NCBI GenBank assembly: GCA_015499995.1
Contig: JADNRV010000006.1
Span: 434,001-498,000 of the forward strand
Length of the DNA stretch: 64,000 nt
Direction: 5' to 3'
Source of the DNA: Flammula alnicola
Lineage: Eukaryota > Basidiomycota > Agaricomycetes > Agaricales > Strophariaceae
The notes below the pieces were generated by a model. It did not search any database, was not told the origin of the DNA, and saw only the letters and a list, made by a program, of their open reading frames with translations. Below are positions 37,824 through 50,536 of this stretch, one piece after another (the stretch's first letter is position 1; each line of letters opens with the position of its first letter). Position numbers and translations under genes: made by a program.

Positions 37824-39786
37824 TCAGCACGCCACAGTCGTTTCCTTTGCCCGACAATCAAACTTGGCTACAGCATTCCTTCCACGAACGTTTGCTTCTT
37901 GTAGTCCTGCGATCAAAATGTCAAGGGTGACGCCAGATATGTAAACAAATAAAATATTCACCGAGTCAGTTCGGGTTTCGCTGTTCACAATGATATGCAC
38001 GCGGCCGTCTTCACTTACGGCGGCTGATCTCCCGGTGGACAAATTTCCCATCTGTATGCTGTTCCAGTCAGGATCACTCATCTGCGCTTTCTTCACGATG
38101 TGTTGACGCGAGTTTAGACTAGTATGAAGAGATGAGTTGATGGAGAAATATACAGCGTGAAGAAGCGTACGTTGCCAATGCGCCGTTCATGTATACTGGC
38201 TGGGTGTTAGATTTGCAACAAAGCGAAGAAGCGGTGTCACGCACACTTGCTGCTCAGTGTAAGGCCAATGAAGAAATAGAAAGTGCCTGGGAGAGCTAGG
38301 AACTACAAAAATGAAAGACGTTAGTCGAAGATCCAAGCCATTAAAATCTGACTGACGAGAATCATGTTTAAGGCAGCGCATATTGCATTCAACATCCCTC
38401 GATTAATAGCGTTAACCATCAATGTATTTAGCATGGAATTAGTCCTGAATGAGACGGAAAATTCAGTAAATATCCCATTACACCAGGATATATTTACTCA
38501 CGCCTTCACGCGGCCCTTATGTTTTCCTAAGTTGAAGATAAGAGACACCGTAATCGTGATATCACAAAGACAGGAAGAGGCTGCTTGGAGTGTGGTGATG
38601 GGCTACGAAATGAGTCAGCTTGTAATGGATAAAAGATGCAGCACTCTACCTTGGTGCTGCCGAGCTGCTTAAACGATTGCATTCTAATCCTGTCCAGGTT
38701 GTGAGCTAATGAACGACACATTTTATAGTCGGAGGTAGTCCACGAACGTGATGAGTGTTTGTGCTAGTATTCGTAAAGCTATTCAGTACGGCATTCGATA
38801 AATTGCGAAAATAACACAAAGCATACCCAACCCCGCTCCTGAATCGCAGGAGGTTGCTCATCAGAAGGAAGTTCACTTAAATGTTCGTGCTAAACGTACC
38901 AATTCCGGTGAGGCCCAGTACCATCTTTGATGCATGGTTCAAACATTTTATTGCATAGATAAATTCTGGCACGTACAATAATTATAGGGATGACCTTCTT
39001 CTTCTTCTCCACTGAGTCTACAGTCAGACAAAGCAGACGATCTTGGAAAGACTTCGATGCTCACAAAATGCATAGATACAGTAGGCGAAATACCTGTCGT
39101 AGAAGGGATTACATATAGATTCGTCTTCGATCAAGATGTGCACTTACATTTGGACTATAAATGCTGAAAGAAACTGGATGCAATGTAGTCAGTCTTGGCT
39201 TCACGTGAGGACTCGAATTATGTACCATAGCGAACAGTTGTATCTATGCATCCTATAATGAGAATATTTTCATGCGATGTGTACTATGCGCACGTACCGA
39301 ATCCTGCCTATCGAGTACATATCATGTTTCAGTAATTTGGAAAAAAAATTGGCAGCAAAAACGGCACACCAGTGGATTGTAAGTAACCCAGGAACGTTTC
39401 CAAAATTGTCAATGAGATATATGTATGTGACCTGGAAGTAGACGATGATTTGGAATGTCTCGATCACCCTGCAGGATGATTAAGCCGCCTGCCAGTGGGA
39501 AGTTATGCAAATTGGACGCACACCAATGATGCAACCTAGAAAGTTGAAAGGTTATTAACTTCTCGGTCTCCAATATAACTTATTGTCAACACTTACCATC
39601 GCTCTGATGCCCCAGTGATCTTTGCTATACCAATGGAAGTATAGCCATGCCTGTAGCATACCACAGCCTTGAAGACTAAGAACGTCTTAGCGTGGAGAAA
39701 AATACAAACATTGAATGAACTTACAGAGCCTGGAACCATAGGGAAATTAGCCAGATTCCAAACGTCGAGTCGAGAGGGCTTCCCAT
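37824..39786 (-). CDS. DUF6534 seven-helix membrane protein, copy B
   Basis: Paralogue of the copy A gene with the same exon layout. The start MGSPLDSTFGIWLISLWFQA is at 39786. Recognisable parts include the WLYFHWYSKDHWGIRAM exon, IETFQIIVYFQVTYIYLIDN, INRGVLTAICAALNMIL and LPDTFYFFIGLTLSGKLYMN. The tail has SEDGRVHIIVNSETRTDSV and ends TTVAC at 37824. Compared with copy A the protein changes are mostly conservative, and indels in the tail keep frame. Function is unknown for the family. The predicted location is a cellular membrane with seven helices. The mutual similarity of the copies supports both calls. Confidence 0.73.
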
Positions 39787-40490
39787 TCTTTACTTGACTG
39801 TCCTTCGTCTCGTAAATATTTAAGTACGGTTCGTCCAGAGTAATAAATAATCCGAGTCAAACGCGGAAATAATGCGCCATGTATTTCATGTAACCTAGGT
39901 CACGGCCAGTTTACACGGCGGTGTGCGCCTGTTGTCCATATCGTTCGGCGGCTCAGACTCCTTGCCGTATGCCGTATCACATAGTGCCTCCGAATCCTGA
40001 AAGTAGAAGGTTGCGACTATATCGTCTGATGGAAAGGCGGCAGGCGGTGTGTGCGTGTGAGATGATGGGCACGATACCCAAAATTTACATAAACCAGTTA
40101 TAATTCATTCCACTGTTACCAGGGAAAATCATTCTGACCACTTGGTTTGGCGCTGTTGTTTTGAATCGTTTGCGATGAGCGATGCTCATTCATATGCATA
40201 GTGCATTAACATTTGTATATACTTTTAGTTAGTTTTATGCTATATCTGAGTCGCCGTTTTGGGTGGGCTTTACCACAGTTCTCCTCCTTGACTCCGTAAT
40301 AAGGGCTTTCATAGCACAAGGACTTATTGCTGACATCATTAACTGGTTCGTTAAGGTACCATCCAAGATCACTGCCGATGAGTCGATCCCACAGTGGTTC
40401 TGTCGACGGCTGTTCCCTCAAACCAAGGAGTTATGTAAATAGACGCCCGTTTGCGACGATAACTCGGCAAAAGCCGGACACGCCTGCAGG

Positions 40491-41414
40491 CGGTCCTTTG
40501 CGGGTCCAACGATACTCACTGCAGTTGTTCTCAACGTTCAGTGCAGCTGCACATCTTGGAATATGTATAGAAGTCTTATCGCCAGCTCATTTGCTTACAG
40601 TCGTTTGCTTGTCAAACTGCCAATCCAAATTTCTTGTTTGGTTTTGTGTGAATGATGTCGGCAACTCAGCCTCACCGCCACGCGGTTGGGCCATGGCCTC
40701 CGAGGGACACATTTGACTTCGGAAGTTTGGGTACACCGACCCAGCTTAGGCTGCCGACAGGTACCATCAGCTTTGGTCCGGTCAGCATCCCTTCTGTTTT
40801 TTTTTGTCGCGTAGATGAGTCTCAAATCTATCCATGCACAGGCATTTTCTATCTCTTTGTCGAGCCTTGGTTTGCGCCCTTGCCTCAACGCCTCAGCCGT
40901 TCAAACGTTGAAGAGCGACCGACTGTCCAGACTAGGAGAAGTCCTATGAGCGAGACACCGTGATAGGGCATTGTGTATTGATCTCTGAAGCCATGAGAGA
41001 TATCGCCATATGGGCGAATTTCGGCACTGTCGACCAACTCATGTGGTTCACCCGGTCGATCCTCACGGTATACCACCCCTTATTGCGCTATTTGTGGTCA
41101 GTCAAACTTGCCGCAAGACATTTAGGCATTCGACTTCCTCCACGAGAATCATATCGGAGCTCTCCGTCAAGAGCCCATGGAAGCTCGAGTCTAGTTACGA
41201 TTTACATCACCCGACTCGGTTTGCCATTGCCAGAAGTCCTTGATATTCTCCAACAACTTCAGTAGAGATGCACATCGCAGTGTTGTGTAGTAATTATTCC
41301 GAGAACTTTATTGAGTGAGACATGGCCTAGGAGCTGATACATCGTGATTACGGTCGAGATAAAGCTTCTCCGGCCTTCCGCTCCCACACACATACTCTTC
41401 GACCTGACCTGACC
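40491..41414. other. Unassigned stretch after copy B
   Basis: Plus-strand frames at 40652-40963 and 40960-41265 could be exons of a small gene (for example IAIWANFGTVDQLMWFTRSI), but I find no motif and no clear splice joins. Left unassigned. Confidence 0.3.
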
Positions 41415-43143
41415 CTAACTCGTACCATGCGGCCCACCCACCTTCAAATCTGTCATATGTCCTAAAGGGCTGAAATCTGGCAAGCCCATCTTCGTGTACA
41501 CGACAATGTTCGAGGTTTCAATAGGGACGCCAAGATCTCTACGCCAGATGAGAAATTGCATGAGCGACTCGATGTTTTGAATGTCGTCGCTATGGTCAAT
41601 GTCAACAGTCCTAACCGAGGGAAAGACGATAGAATCGACAAACTTTGGGAGTCCGAAGAGATATTGAAGCGTTTCTCGTCCACTAACTTTCAACATTTTT
41701 ACTGACGAAAATGAAGAAAGGGCGTGGTATCGAGATGGGAGTTCACGAAATGGCTGGGGATACTGATGCGGAGATCCAGTATTGCAATTTTAGTGGGTTT
41801 GCAGCTCGAGAAAGCGACGAGAAAGAGCATCATAACCGAACCCATGAGCAATGTCTCGGCCCCGACCATGTTGATGATATAGGTGGGTAGGGAAACAGTC
41901 GAACGGGCAGTGAATATGGTTTTAGAGTCCTGTGCTGCATCTCCACAAACATGAACCTATCCGAGTTGAGTTGGACACGATAACTTGTCGCGCTATGGGA
42001 GTCTAAGTAGTCTTGAGAATAGCGAGAAAGGACTCGATGTCCAGCAATCAAGTCTGTGTTGGTCACAGTTCCGACTGCTGGAGTGATGCGGTCAAGCAGT
42101 GTTATCCCACCGTGATTTCTCTAAGTCGAAGCAGGAAAGCACGTGGCAAGAGAGCTGCACAGTGTTCGAGGGGTAACATGTCTGGCAAGTCCAAGAATTC
42201 GAAAAGAGGCATCCTTGTAGGCACGTCGAGCATCTCGGGGAGAGAAGGGAGACGTCAAAGTGAGAGACCGAATATGGATTAAATAAGGAGCTTGAGAGCC
42301 GAACTTCAGACCGAAGACGCGAAGGGTGTCATTCGTAAAGTGAAAATTGGGAATCGAGAAGAGTCTTGGTGGTGTATCAACAAAGTGGATCCGCAAGGAC
42401 TTCAAATACGGTGCGGGGTGTTGTAGTTTACGGCTTGTCGCGTCATCAAAGAGCTCTCCAAGCCCCAAGGTAACATCGATTGTTTGTATTCTTGTCCAAT
42501 TTTCCTTCAGGAATGACATAAAAAAGTCTTCATTCCTTCATGATGTACGCCGAAATCGTTCAGAATGACTCCCTTCACCGAAAGAAGAGAGTGACCTGTC
42601 CTGCGAAGAACTTAGCACCTCCAATGGTCTTTTCTTTGGTTGATATATTCAAAGTCGATTATCCAGCCCCATAACGATGGAGAAGTAAGGATCAGTTTAC
42701 GGCAATCCCTACAGACCTGCGAGCTGCGAAGAGCGACAATCAAAGGGCTGCAGTTAAATCGACTTTCTCGCCATAGGGTGTGGGAGGTTTCCAAAGGTCT
42801 TGCTTGATCCAGCTTGAAGATTGGGCCATCATAGTCATGCTGGACGTGAAGGGTGGTACTCCTGTAACGGCGTGCAGAATGGTGAGCATTGAACGTTGAC
42901 TAGTGACTTTTGGATCCAAGGGAGGAAGATCCGGGTAATTCGCGTTTGAACCCATACATCTGAAGAAGAACGACAAGAGATTTGAAGGAACGCTGGAGGG
43001 TTTCTTTGACGGGGTATGTAAGAGCTGACTCGGATGTAATTATTTTGCAAGGCCGTCGAAGGCAAGCAACGCGCGTCTGAAATTTCCTGAAAGGTAACCA
43101 TGTCGCACGGTGTCGGTTGGAGACAGATGCCATTGCTATTCAT
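41415..43143 (-). pseudogene. F-box-like gene, probably decayed
   Basis: Pieces of a mushroom F-box protein. VPSNLLSFFFRCMGSNANYP resembles an F-box first helix. VCRDCRKLILTSPSLWGWII then matches the usual CRxWRxxxLxSPSLW motif. A variable C-terminal region follows (ENWTRIQTIDVTLGLGELFD and RLFSIPNFHFTNDTLRVFGL), ending SPLGHMTDLKVGGPHGTS at 41415. The pieces lie in different frames. A TAA interrupts HWRC and VLRRTGHSLLSV at about 42612, and a six-A run at 42520-42525 shifts the frame before SFLKENW. The shift could be an assembly indel, but the nonsense codon looks genuine. Intact members would act as substrate receptors of SCF ubiquitin ligases. Confidence 0.5.
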
Positions 43144-43991
43144 CTGTCTTAAAACATTTACATATGTATCGAAGGCCTGCCTCTATCTGCCTCTATTCAC
43201 TCTGTGGCTGCGTATGGAATCCTGGATCAAGCACCGTGACTAGAGTCTGGAGCCTTGAAGATTGAAAGATGAACAATATGCCTACCTGGGGTTCAAGTTG
43301 CGTTGAGTTCTCTTAAGTCTATTTCCAGGCAATACATATGTCCCGGACTCGGCTCTGTTTCTGAGCATTGTGCCAGCGCCTAGGTGCATCCGGACGCAGA
43401 GAGGGTAAGAGGGCGCCATGACAAGTTTCGCCGGGGTGAGGTATGGCGCGCAGGTCTCCGCGGGACAGGTACGGGAAAACGAGAGTATCAAATGTTGTAC
43501 ATGGGCATTTTAATATCGGATCGAGGATCGAGGTGTGTTTCATGATTGCTCAATTAACGTGACCACGCTTGACGTTTTCACCTATGCGACAATCCACGTC
43601 AGACTTGCCTCTTTCGCCTTTCAGAGACGAAGGTGGCTTCGTCGGTTTGCATATGGAAAGAAAGCTTTTGGACTCATTCGTCAATGACTCCCTCATTTGT
43701 AGTCGCTTTCGCACTGCTCAAGCTATACCAACCATCAAACAGCCCGCCGTTGCATTCCAGACCGTTCGCATAAAATGCCCGTGTCAATTCCGACTTGACA
43801 TCAGACCGAGGTCATGAGGCGGCGCTCGTATCAATATCGCGCACGTCTGTCACTCCCAGGATATACCAAAAAACGGCGATAGATTTGCATTCCAAGCTCC
43901 GGGTTTTCCATCGCTCATGCCGCCAAGGGGTATATGTACTTGGTGATTGACCTACCTGGCGAATAAAAAATCCCGTATCCTCTTATCCACC
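43144..43991. other. Spacer before carboxylesterase
   Basis: Contains no supported gene; frames here lack motifs. The last 100 bases are the likely esterase promoter. Confidence 0.4.
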
Positions 43992-46506
43992 ATGGTCAGG
44001 CGGATAGCCCTCTTTCTTGCACTTCAGACCGTAGTTCAAGCTACACCTTTCATTGGATCGACTGTTAAACTTGATTCGGCAACTGTTACAGGCATAACTG
44101 ACGGCTTGGTGACGAAGTTTCTAGGTATTCCATTTGCCGCACCGCCGTGAGTGCAACCTGGCTTCGAACGATATTATTTTGAACATTTTCTGATCTTTAC
44201 CATCAGTGGTCGGTTTCGGGCAGCACAAGCGCCAGCTCCATATCGTGGAAATCTGAATGCAAAACAATACGGTCCCTCGTGCCCTCAGCAAAAGCTTACC
44301 CCACCAGCCACTGGTATTGCGGAGATCTCAAACGTCATCAACACAACCCCTGAGCTCCATGATGCATCTGGAGTCGAGAGTGAAGATTGTGAGTATATCT
44401 GTACCGTCACATAAGAGTGAAAATCATTGACGGCACCATTTCAAGGCCTTACAATCAATATTATCAAACCTACCGTAACGAATCCTTTTAATCATGGATT
44501 TCCTGTTCTCGTCGTACGTCTGCTCCGTTCTCACTGCTGATTGTGGTCTGAAACGCGACGTGTAAAGTGGATTCATGGAGGTACGCCGAATTAGACTTAT
44601 CAAGTAAAAACATGCTCGAGCTCAGATTATCTTGCAGGCGCATACCAAATTGGAGACACTGTTTCGTAAGGACCCAATCTCTCAGAGACTAGACAAACTC
44701 GAGGAGGATTAACCAACCCTCCATAGGTACGACGATATGGGATCAAATCTTGTCGAGCGCTCCATCGCGCTAGGCCAACCCATAATATTTGTGTCCATGA
44801 ACTACAGGTATGGTTATTTTTGACCTGTTGTTTGACATTATAATTAAGATTATTGACTTCTTTTCTCCAGGCTCTCAGGTACGCTCTAGCATGACGTCAT
44901 GGTATCGCCTTCTATTCAACACAAAATGTGTTTGCTTAACAAGCTTATGGCTTTTTGGCGGGTTTGGAGATCTTCCAAGAAGGAAATGGAAATTTGGGTT
45001 TGAGAGATCGTAAGTAACATGAAAAGAAATGTTGAAATTGGCGCACTTATGCAATACATTAATTAGAACGTCTTGCTCTGCAATGGGTGAATAAGTATAT
45101 TCATGCCTTCGGTGGCGACGGATCAAAAGTCACCATGTGCGCCTGTCTTGCCGTCGTCCTTCTTTTTAGCAGTATTCACTTATCCGTATTCTTCAGATGG
45201 GGTCAATCCTCAGGAGCCATTTCTGTATCGTTGCATATGTTGACAAACGGTGGAAATTCCGAAGGCCTGTTCCGTGCTGGTTTCATGCAATCTGGAGCGC
45301 CGCTTCCTATCGGAAATATTACAAAAGGAACGGGACAGGTATATTTCGATGTTCTATGATACGTTTTGAGCAAGAGATTTGATCCATCTTCCAGACTTTC
45401 TACGATGTCCTTACTGCTGATACCGGATGCTCTACGTCAAGCGATACCCTAGCGTGTTTGCGCGCTTTACCGTTCTCAATCCTCAAGGCTGCTGTTGACA
45501 ACACTCCGAGCTTCTTCTCGTATCAGGTATGCTTATTCGCCTGCCTGATCCCATGCCTGAGCCTAATCGATACAATTCTATAGTCTCTTGCGTTGGTTTG
45601 GCACCCAAGCGTGGATGGGGTATTTTTGCATGACAATCCTCAAAGCCTCGTACAGCAAGGAAATTTCGCTAAAGTGCCATTTGTTGCAGGTATGTTTTGA
45701 ATGGTTTCTATTTCACTGGGAGCAAAATATTTATGCGTCATGCTGCAGGTACTTGCGACGATGAAGGAACATTGTTCGGATTGTCGTCTCTCAATATCAC
45801 GTTCGTCATTCTTTTTGTACAAGCCTTCCAATACTTATTTGCAGGTTATTTTATCAAACAGCACCGATGATGGATTCAAGCAATATGTCAGCTCGGTCTG
45901 GCTGCCGAGGAATCCTGCCTCGGAGCTTGAGCAACTATGGACGTTCTATCCTTCCGATATCACTCAAGGATCGCCTTTTGGCACCTCAAATGCCAACGCA
46001 TTGACACCCCAGTTCAAAAGAATTTCAGCATTCATCGGAGACTCGGTACAACAGGGGCCTCGAAGGGCTTTCCTCCAACAAGCCTCGGCTGCAGGGCAGA
46101 AAGTCTGGACGTACTGTGAGTGATCTCAGGAGAGATTGCAAAGGATACTTTCGAGTTCTGACCATGCCCATCCCATCAGTAAGCCAGAAAGTCAAGACCA
46201 CTCAAGGAATAGGATCTGTCAGCCATCTTCATTGTCACGAAAAACAATCTGGGCTAATTTGATTCATCTCAGTACCACGGATCTGATCTCGCGACGGGCG
46301 TCGTTAACGACTATCTAATAAATTTCGTAAACCATCTCGATCCAAATATTAGCAGTGGTGTTCATTGGCCACAATATACGGCCGAGTCACCTCAAATGTA
46401 TACGTTCCCTGTGTCCGGTCAGCCTTCGGTTACGTTGGACACCTACAGAGGAGCTGCGGTTAACTATCTCAACAACCTTTCTCTGGCTCATCCTTTCGTC
46501 CTCTAA
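43992..46506 (+). CDS. Secreted type-B carboxylesterase/lipase
   Basis: Alpha/beta-hydrolase of the carboxylesterase type-B family. The start MVRRIALFLALQTVVQA at 43992 is a signal peptide, followed by KFLGIPFAAPP. Following exons give VGRFRAAQAPAPYRGN, VKWIHGGAYQIGD (oxyanion HGG), IIFVSMNYRLS, FLAGLEIFQEGNGNLGLRDQ and RLALQWVNKYIHAFGGDG. An intron joins KVTI to WGQSSGAISVSLHML. The nucleophile motif is therefore GQSSG in place of the usual GESAG. Later come LFRAGFMQSGAPLPIG, FVAGTCDDEGTLFGL with the probable acid Glu, and YHGSDLATGVVNDYLI with the catalytic His. It ends AHPFVL at 46506. About ten short introns restore frame, so the gene looks intact. Substrate is unknown. Confidence 0.85.
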
Positions 46507-46819
46507 ACATTCGCCACATTAATTAAAATTCCCAAGTTTGAACTGTAATCGTCTCGAGCATGATACAGAACGACTTATGATTTTTACTGTACATAAATTC
46601 CTCCTCGAATCTCTCTGAATCGCATGTGTATTTTCAAGCGTCCAGCTATGATTTAGCTTTGTGCAATAATCTGAACCGAGAGTCACCGGCCGTTGTGTGG
46701 AGTCGTACATCAGGATCGACTAGATTAGATTATGATCATCGATTGTTGATAAAGATTTCTTGCCGCACCATTTTATGTTCCAGGGCTATCCACCTCAACC
46801 TCATACACTTTCCACAACG
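46507..46819. other. Adenosine kinase upstream region
   Basis: Short promoter region. From about 46780 it matches the sequence before the adenosine kinase relic in copy A (GGGCTATCCACCTCAA in both). Confidence 0.55.
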
Positions 46820-48169
46820 ATGTCTTCCTCTACTTACTCTCTCTTCTGCATGGGAAATCCCCTGCTCGACATGCAGGTCAGGAACGGAGAAGCGCTCCTT
46901 GAGAAATACGGGTTGAAGGCTAATGATGCAATTTTGGCTGAGGAGAAACATGCTGGAATGTAAGAAAGTCCGAGATCGTATTTTGTGTGGGGTTATGACT
47001 TCTTTCTTTCTTCTCTACGGAATAGCTACGATGAGCTCGTTGCCGAGCATGAGGTTACCTATGTTGCTGGAGGTGCCGCACAGAACGCTGCCCGTGGAGC
47101 TGCAGTGCGTTGAATCCAAATTGTTATTTGCACCTTCCTCGCGCGCTAACAGGAGTTGAGTGCAGTACGTTCTTCCTCCCGGTTCAGTTGTCTATACCGG
47201 TGCTGTCGGCGATGACGATCTCGCCGAGCAACTCAAGGAAGCCAACAAGCGCGAAGGTCTCGACCAGGTGTACCAAGTAAAGAAAGATCAGAAGACGGGT
47301 GCTTGTGCAGTTATCATCACTGGCCATTGGCGGTATGGTGCTTCAGATTTATCGGCACCTTTTCTCCAAGCTTATCTTAATTGGCAGCTCTCTGGTAACT
47401 ACTCTTCGTGTTGCCGAAAAATTCGAGAAGTCGCATCTGCTGTCTCCTCAAGTAGCACCCCTCGTCGATAACGCCAAGTTTTTCTACATTGAAGGCTACT
47501 TTTTGACCCACGGAATTGAATCTGCTCTGGAACTCAGCACCAAGGCATCGGCTGCTGGAAAGGTATTAGATTTACTCTAGGTAGCATTCCCTGATGCTAA
47601 ACGCTTTAACAAAAAATCTCCCAGACATTTATCCTGAACATCTCCGCCCCCTTCATCGCTCAATTCTTCGGCGCCCAACTTAAGCAAATTATCCCTTATA
47701 CCGACGTCATTATCGGTAACGAGGCTGAAGCGGAGGCTTGGGCCAGCGCGAACGGCTACCCCGACATCAAGGACCTGCCGGGCATCGCCCGCTCCATTGC
47801 TCTCCTCCCGAAAGTCAACGCAGCGCGCCCACGCACCGTCGTCTTCACCCAGGGAGCCCAGCACACCGTGCTGATCACGGCCGACAAGCCTGACGAGCCC
47901 AAGATCTTCCCTGTCAATGTGTTGACAGATAATGAACTTGTGGATACGAATGGTGCGGGTGATGCATTCGCTGGAGGGTTCCTTGGCGGACTAGTTTCTG
48001 GAAAGAACTTGGATACATGTGTTTTGGCTGGCCATGCTCTTGCGCGTGCTTGTGTTCAACAGGTGTGTTTTGCTTTTGTAGCTTGTGTCCAGAAGATTGT
48101 GAAACTTACGTGAACCAATTCTCCAAGGTTGGGCCTCAGTACCCCTGGCCAAAGGTCAACATCCTTTAA
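46820..48169 (+). CDS. ADO1: Adenosine kinase
   Basis: PfkB-family kinase that phosphorylates adenosine to AMP with ATP, salvaging adenosine released by the methyl cycle in the cytosol. The start MSSSTYSLFCMGNPLLDMQV is at 46820. Short exons give EEKHAGI to YDELVAEHEV, then VAGGAAQNAARGAA (ribose-binding glycine motif) to YVLPPGSVVYTGAVGDDDLA. Next come KTGACAVIITGHWR to SLVTTLRVAEKFEKSHL and FFYIEGYFLTHGIESALELS. The exon from about 47626 carries FILNISAPFIAQFF, DVIIGNEAEAEAWA and ELVDTNGAGDAFAGGFLGGL, the second PfkB signature with the catalytic Asp. The last exon gives VGPQYPWPKVNIL. The length is close to 345 residues, as expected. A truncated copy is present at 29634-30165. Confidence 0.95.
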
Positions 48170-48606
48170 AAGCCTACGGGCGGAGAAGTCATATAGCAAT
48201 ATATACCCTGTTCATGTAATGTTACATATAACGATAGCAAAAATTTCATGACATGTCATTGCCTATCGACGACTCCGAGGACGATCCATCGAATTCGCCA
48301 ATGGATGCGCGTAAAACAAGAGATTTCAGAGCAGGTAGAGTGCTACATTAGATGTTGAGAGCAGAATTCTGACGCGAATGTGAAAGAACATAAAGACTAT
48401 AGTACTAATCCGAAGCATAGAATAGAATATCAAGAGAAGGAACGAGTGACGTTGTAAGGTACTGTATCAGATCCCCAATACTATGATTAGATGAAACTCC
48501 AAGTTACAATAGTGTATGCTTTAGTGTCCACAAAAATAAAACCCGATGAAAGGATGACGCGTGCGACCGCGAGGATATACTTGTTCGAATGACTAGAAAT
48601 GAAATG
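48170..48606. other. Convergent spacer
   Basis: Lies between the 3' ends of adenosine kinase and the zinc-finger gene; AT-rich and without a supported gene. Confidence 0.4.
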
Positions 48607-50233
48607 TCAAGAAGGTGGTGGCGATGCCAGGGATTCCTAGGACAAACAAAGTCAGTGCCCGAATAGGTTAATGGCTTGGCAAAACTCACCTGTGTCAACA
48701 GCTCAGCTATTCAGTCAGAAGAAAAGTTATTCGAGATGGAGGAGACGAACGAAAGTAAACCACGAACCTGGATTCAACATGGGTTCTCCATCCTCCGTCA
48801 GTATATGCTCCATAGGCTCCGGACGTCTCAACGACGACCCATAACCATGCATGCCGTTCATCCCATCCTCCATGCTCAAACCCCTGCCCATAGATTCGTC
48901 CCCAACCCCATCCATATTTTTTCCCGTATCTCCTGAGCCCATCTTCAGCTTTTTCTTCTCTTCCAGTTCCTTTTGCTTCTTCGCCGCTTCTTCCGACTCT
49001 GCTTGCAACAAGACGGCTTGCACAGCAGCCACGACGTCCGCTGCAGTAAGTTCGGGCTCAGTTTCAAGACTGGGGTCAATGCAAGTGAGGCCGGAATCAG
49101 TGGCATTCGAAATAGGAGATATCGAGCTAGGAGGTTGGGACGAGGAGTTCCGAGATGGGATGCCGGTACTCGAGGAAGAGCTTGGACCAGCACCGTTTGT
49201 ATGTTGCTGTAGGTGCTGCTGATATGAGGGCTGAGCCAGATTGGGTGGCGGTGAACGACCGGTGTGATATCCGTTTGTATGGGGGCGGTAATGAGGCGAA
49301 GGATAGTACGCTGGATGGGGTATGTACCCTATAGGGCCCATGTTCGGCGGTAGCGCACCGTTCTGCCAACTCGGCGGATAACTAGGCCACGGCGGTGCCC
49401 CTCTTGCAGGTGAAATTGGTATGCCGACTTGAGTATGGTTCGGGGGTTGTGGAGGGATATATGCTTTAAGTGAGTAATGAGACCAGTAAATTGGCTCTAA
49501 TAGCGGAAGGAACGTACGAGTGGTCGTGGCAGTATGTGAACGATAATAACTCGAGGGTCCGGAATGAATGGGTGCTCCTTGATGTGTTTGCACGGGGAGA
49601 TTGGTGGCTTTCTCTTTTCCCTTGGACGACGACGAAGGTGTGCCGCTCCGACTTCGACCACCAGTATTCTCGTCGTCTCTGTGATGTTCAATAGGCTCTA
49701 TCACGACGCCATTATGTCTGCAGAAAGGATATATCATGAGGGAAAGAGCGGTACGAGGTTCTGGTTCCATACCTAGACTTCTGGTGTCTTCTCAATGCAT
49801 CCGTCTAATACGACCGATTGAGTACGAAACAAGTCTTGTGAACAATGGTTACAACATTACCCTCGTGAAATTAGCATCACATTGGGGACATGCACTGGAA
49901 TACAGTTAGCATGAGCAGTGGCACTGATCAAGAGAGAAAGTGAACGAACAAACTGGGCATGGAATGTAACTTTGTCGTCCTTTGATGTCGTTTCAGGTCA
50001 GCTTCGCGAGCAAACTGCTTGTTGCAACCGTTGATTTTGCATGGCCATATACCGGTGACAACTTGTTTCTTCCTCGGAGCCCTTCTTTTCAGAGAAGAAG
50101 ATTCTCCCTGGTCCTCTGGCTGAACAGCCTTGTGAGGTGATCGTGGCTCAGCACTTTCGGCTGCTAAAAGGAAGTAAGGTACATGTTTCCAGACACTCAC
50201 AGGCGCGGTTGTGCTACCGTCCGCTCTGACCAT
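48607..50233 (-). CDS. C2H2 zinc-finger transcription factor-like protein
   Basis: Putative DNA-binding regulator. Finger 1 is CKINGCNKQFAREADLKRHQ followed by RTTKLH. After an intron finger 2 is CPQCDANFTR, spliced to TDALRRHQKS and again to RHNGVVIEP, giving Cys-x2-Cys and a His pair. The paired fingers sit N-terminally. A long low-complexity tail follows, rich in Ser, Pro, Gly, His and Tyr, with a charged helix EEAAKKQKELEEKKKLKMG. The last two introns give MLNPAELLTQ then ESLASPPPS at 48607. The first residues are uncertain: MVRADGSTTAP at 50233 is used, but an upstream exon reading TPTVVLTPPPPTTQ may splice in near 50290. Target genes cannot be inferred. Similar proteins with two N-terminal fingers are common in mushrooms. 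Confidence 0.75.
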
Positions 50234-50536
50234 CTGGACGCGAAACGAAGGCCTCAATTGGAGCGAATTGTGATTTTCTGACCGAGCAATATTGATTATA
50301 TTCTTCTTCCTAGGCGTCTGGCGATGGCAGAGCCGTATGAAGCCGCGTGTTTACTTGCTGTGGCTGAACCCTGCGTAGTCGGTGGCGGCGGTGTGAGGAC
50401 AACTGTAGGGGTTTGTTTGGATCCAAAGCCATTAATTTAATGCTAGAACGGTAATCAAACTCAGACCAATGTTACCTCCACCCCAGAAAGCATAAAGCAA
50501 TTATGGTATCCTATACATTAGAGATAGATAATAATA
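50234..50536. other. Spacer, possible 5' exon of the zinc-finger gene
   Basis: About 300 bases between the zinc-finger gene and the 3' end of the dynactin gene. A minus-strand stretch near 50345-50430 reads like a proline-threonine-rich coding exon but I could not find its start codon. Confidence 0.35.

Larger units (their letters stand above)
36880..40490. repeat. Segmental duplication, copy B
   Basis: Counterpart of copy A. From left to right it holds the TCTGAGCAGATCTGAG motif, a diverged spacer, the 9 base repeat CTTGAGCGC, a DUF6534 gene and its divergent upstream region up to GACGCCCGTTTGCGACGATA. The match to copy A then breaks. In copy A it runs on directly into the adenosine kinase relic, while here the intact kinase is 6.3 kb further right, behind an F-box relic and an esterase gene. 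Confidence 0.75.

Noticed and set aside
48851..49222. 123 codon plus-strand frame opposite the zinc-finger gene
   Set aside because: Ser/Cys-rich shadow of the low-complexity tail of the zinc-finger protein.
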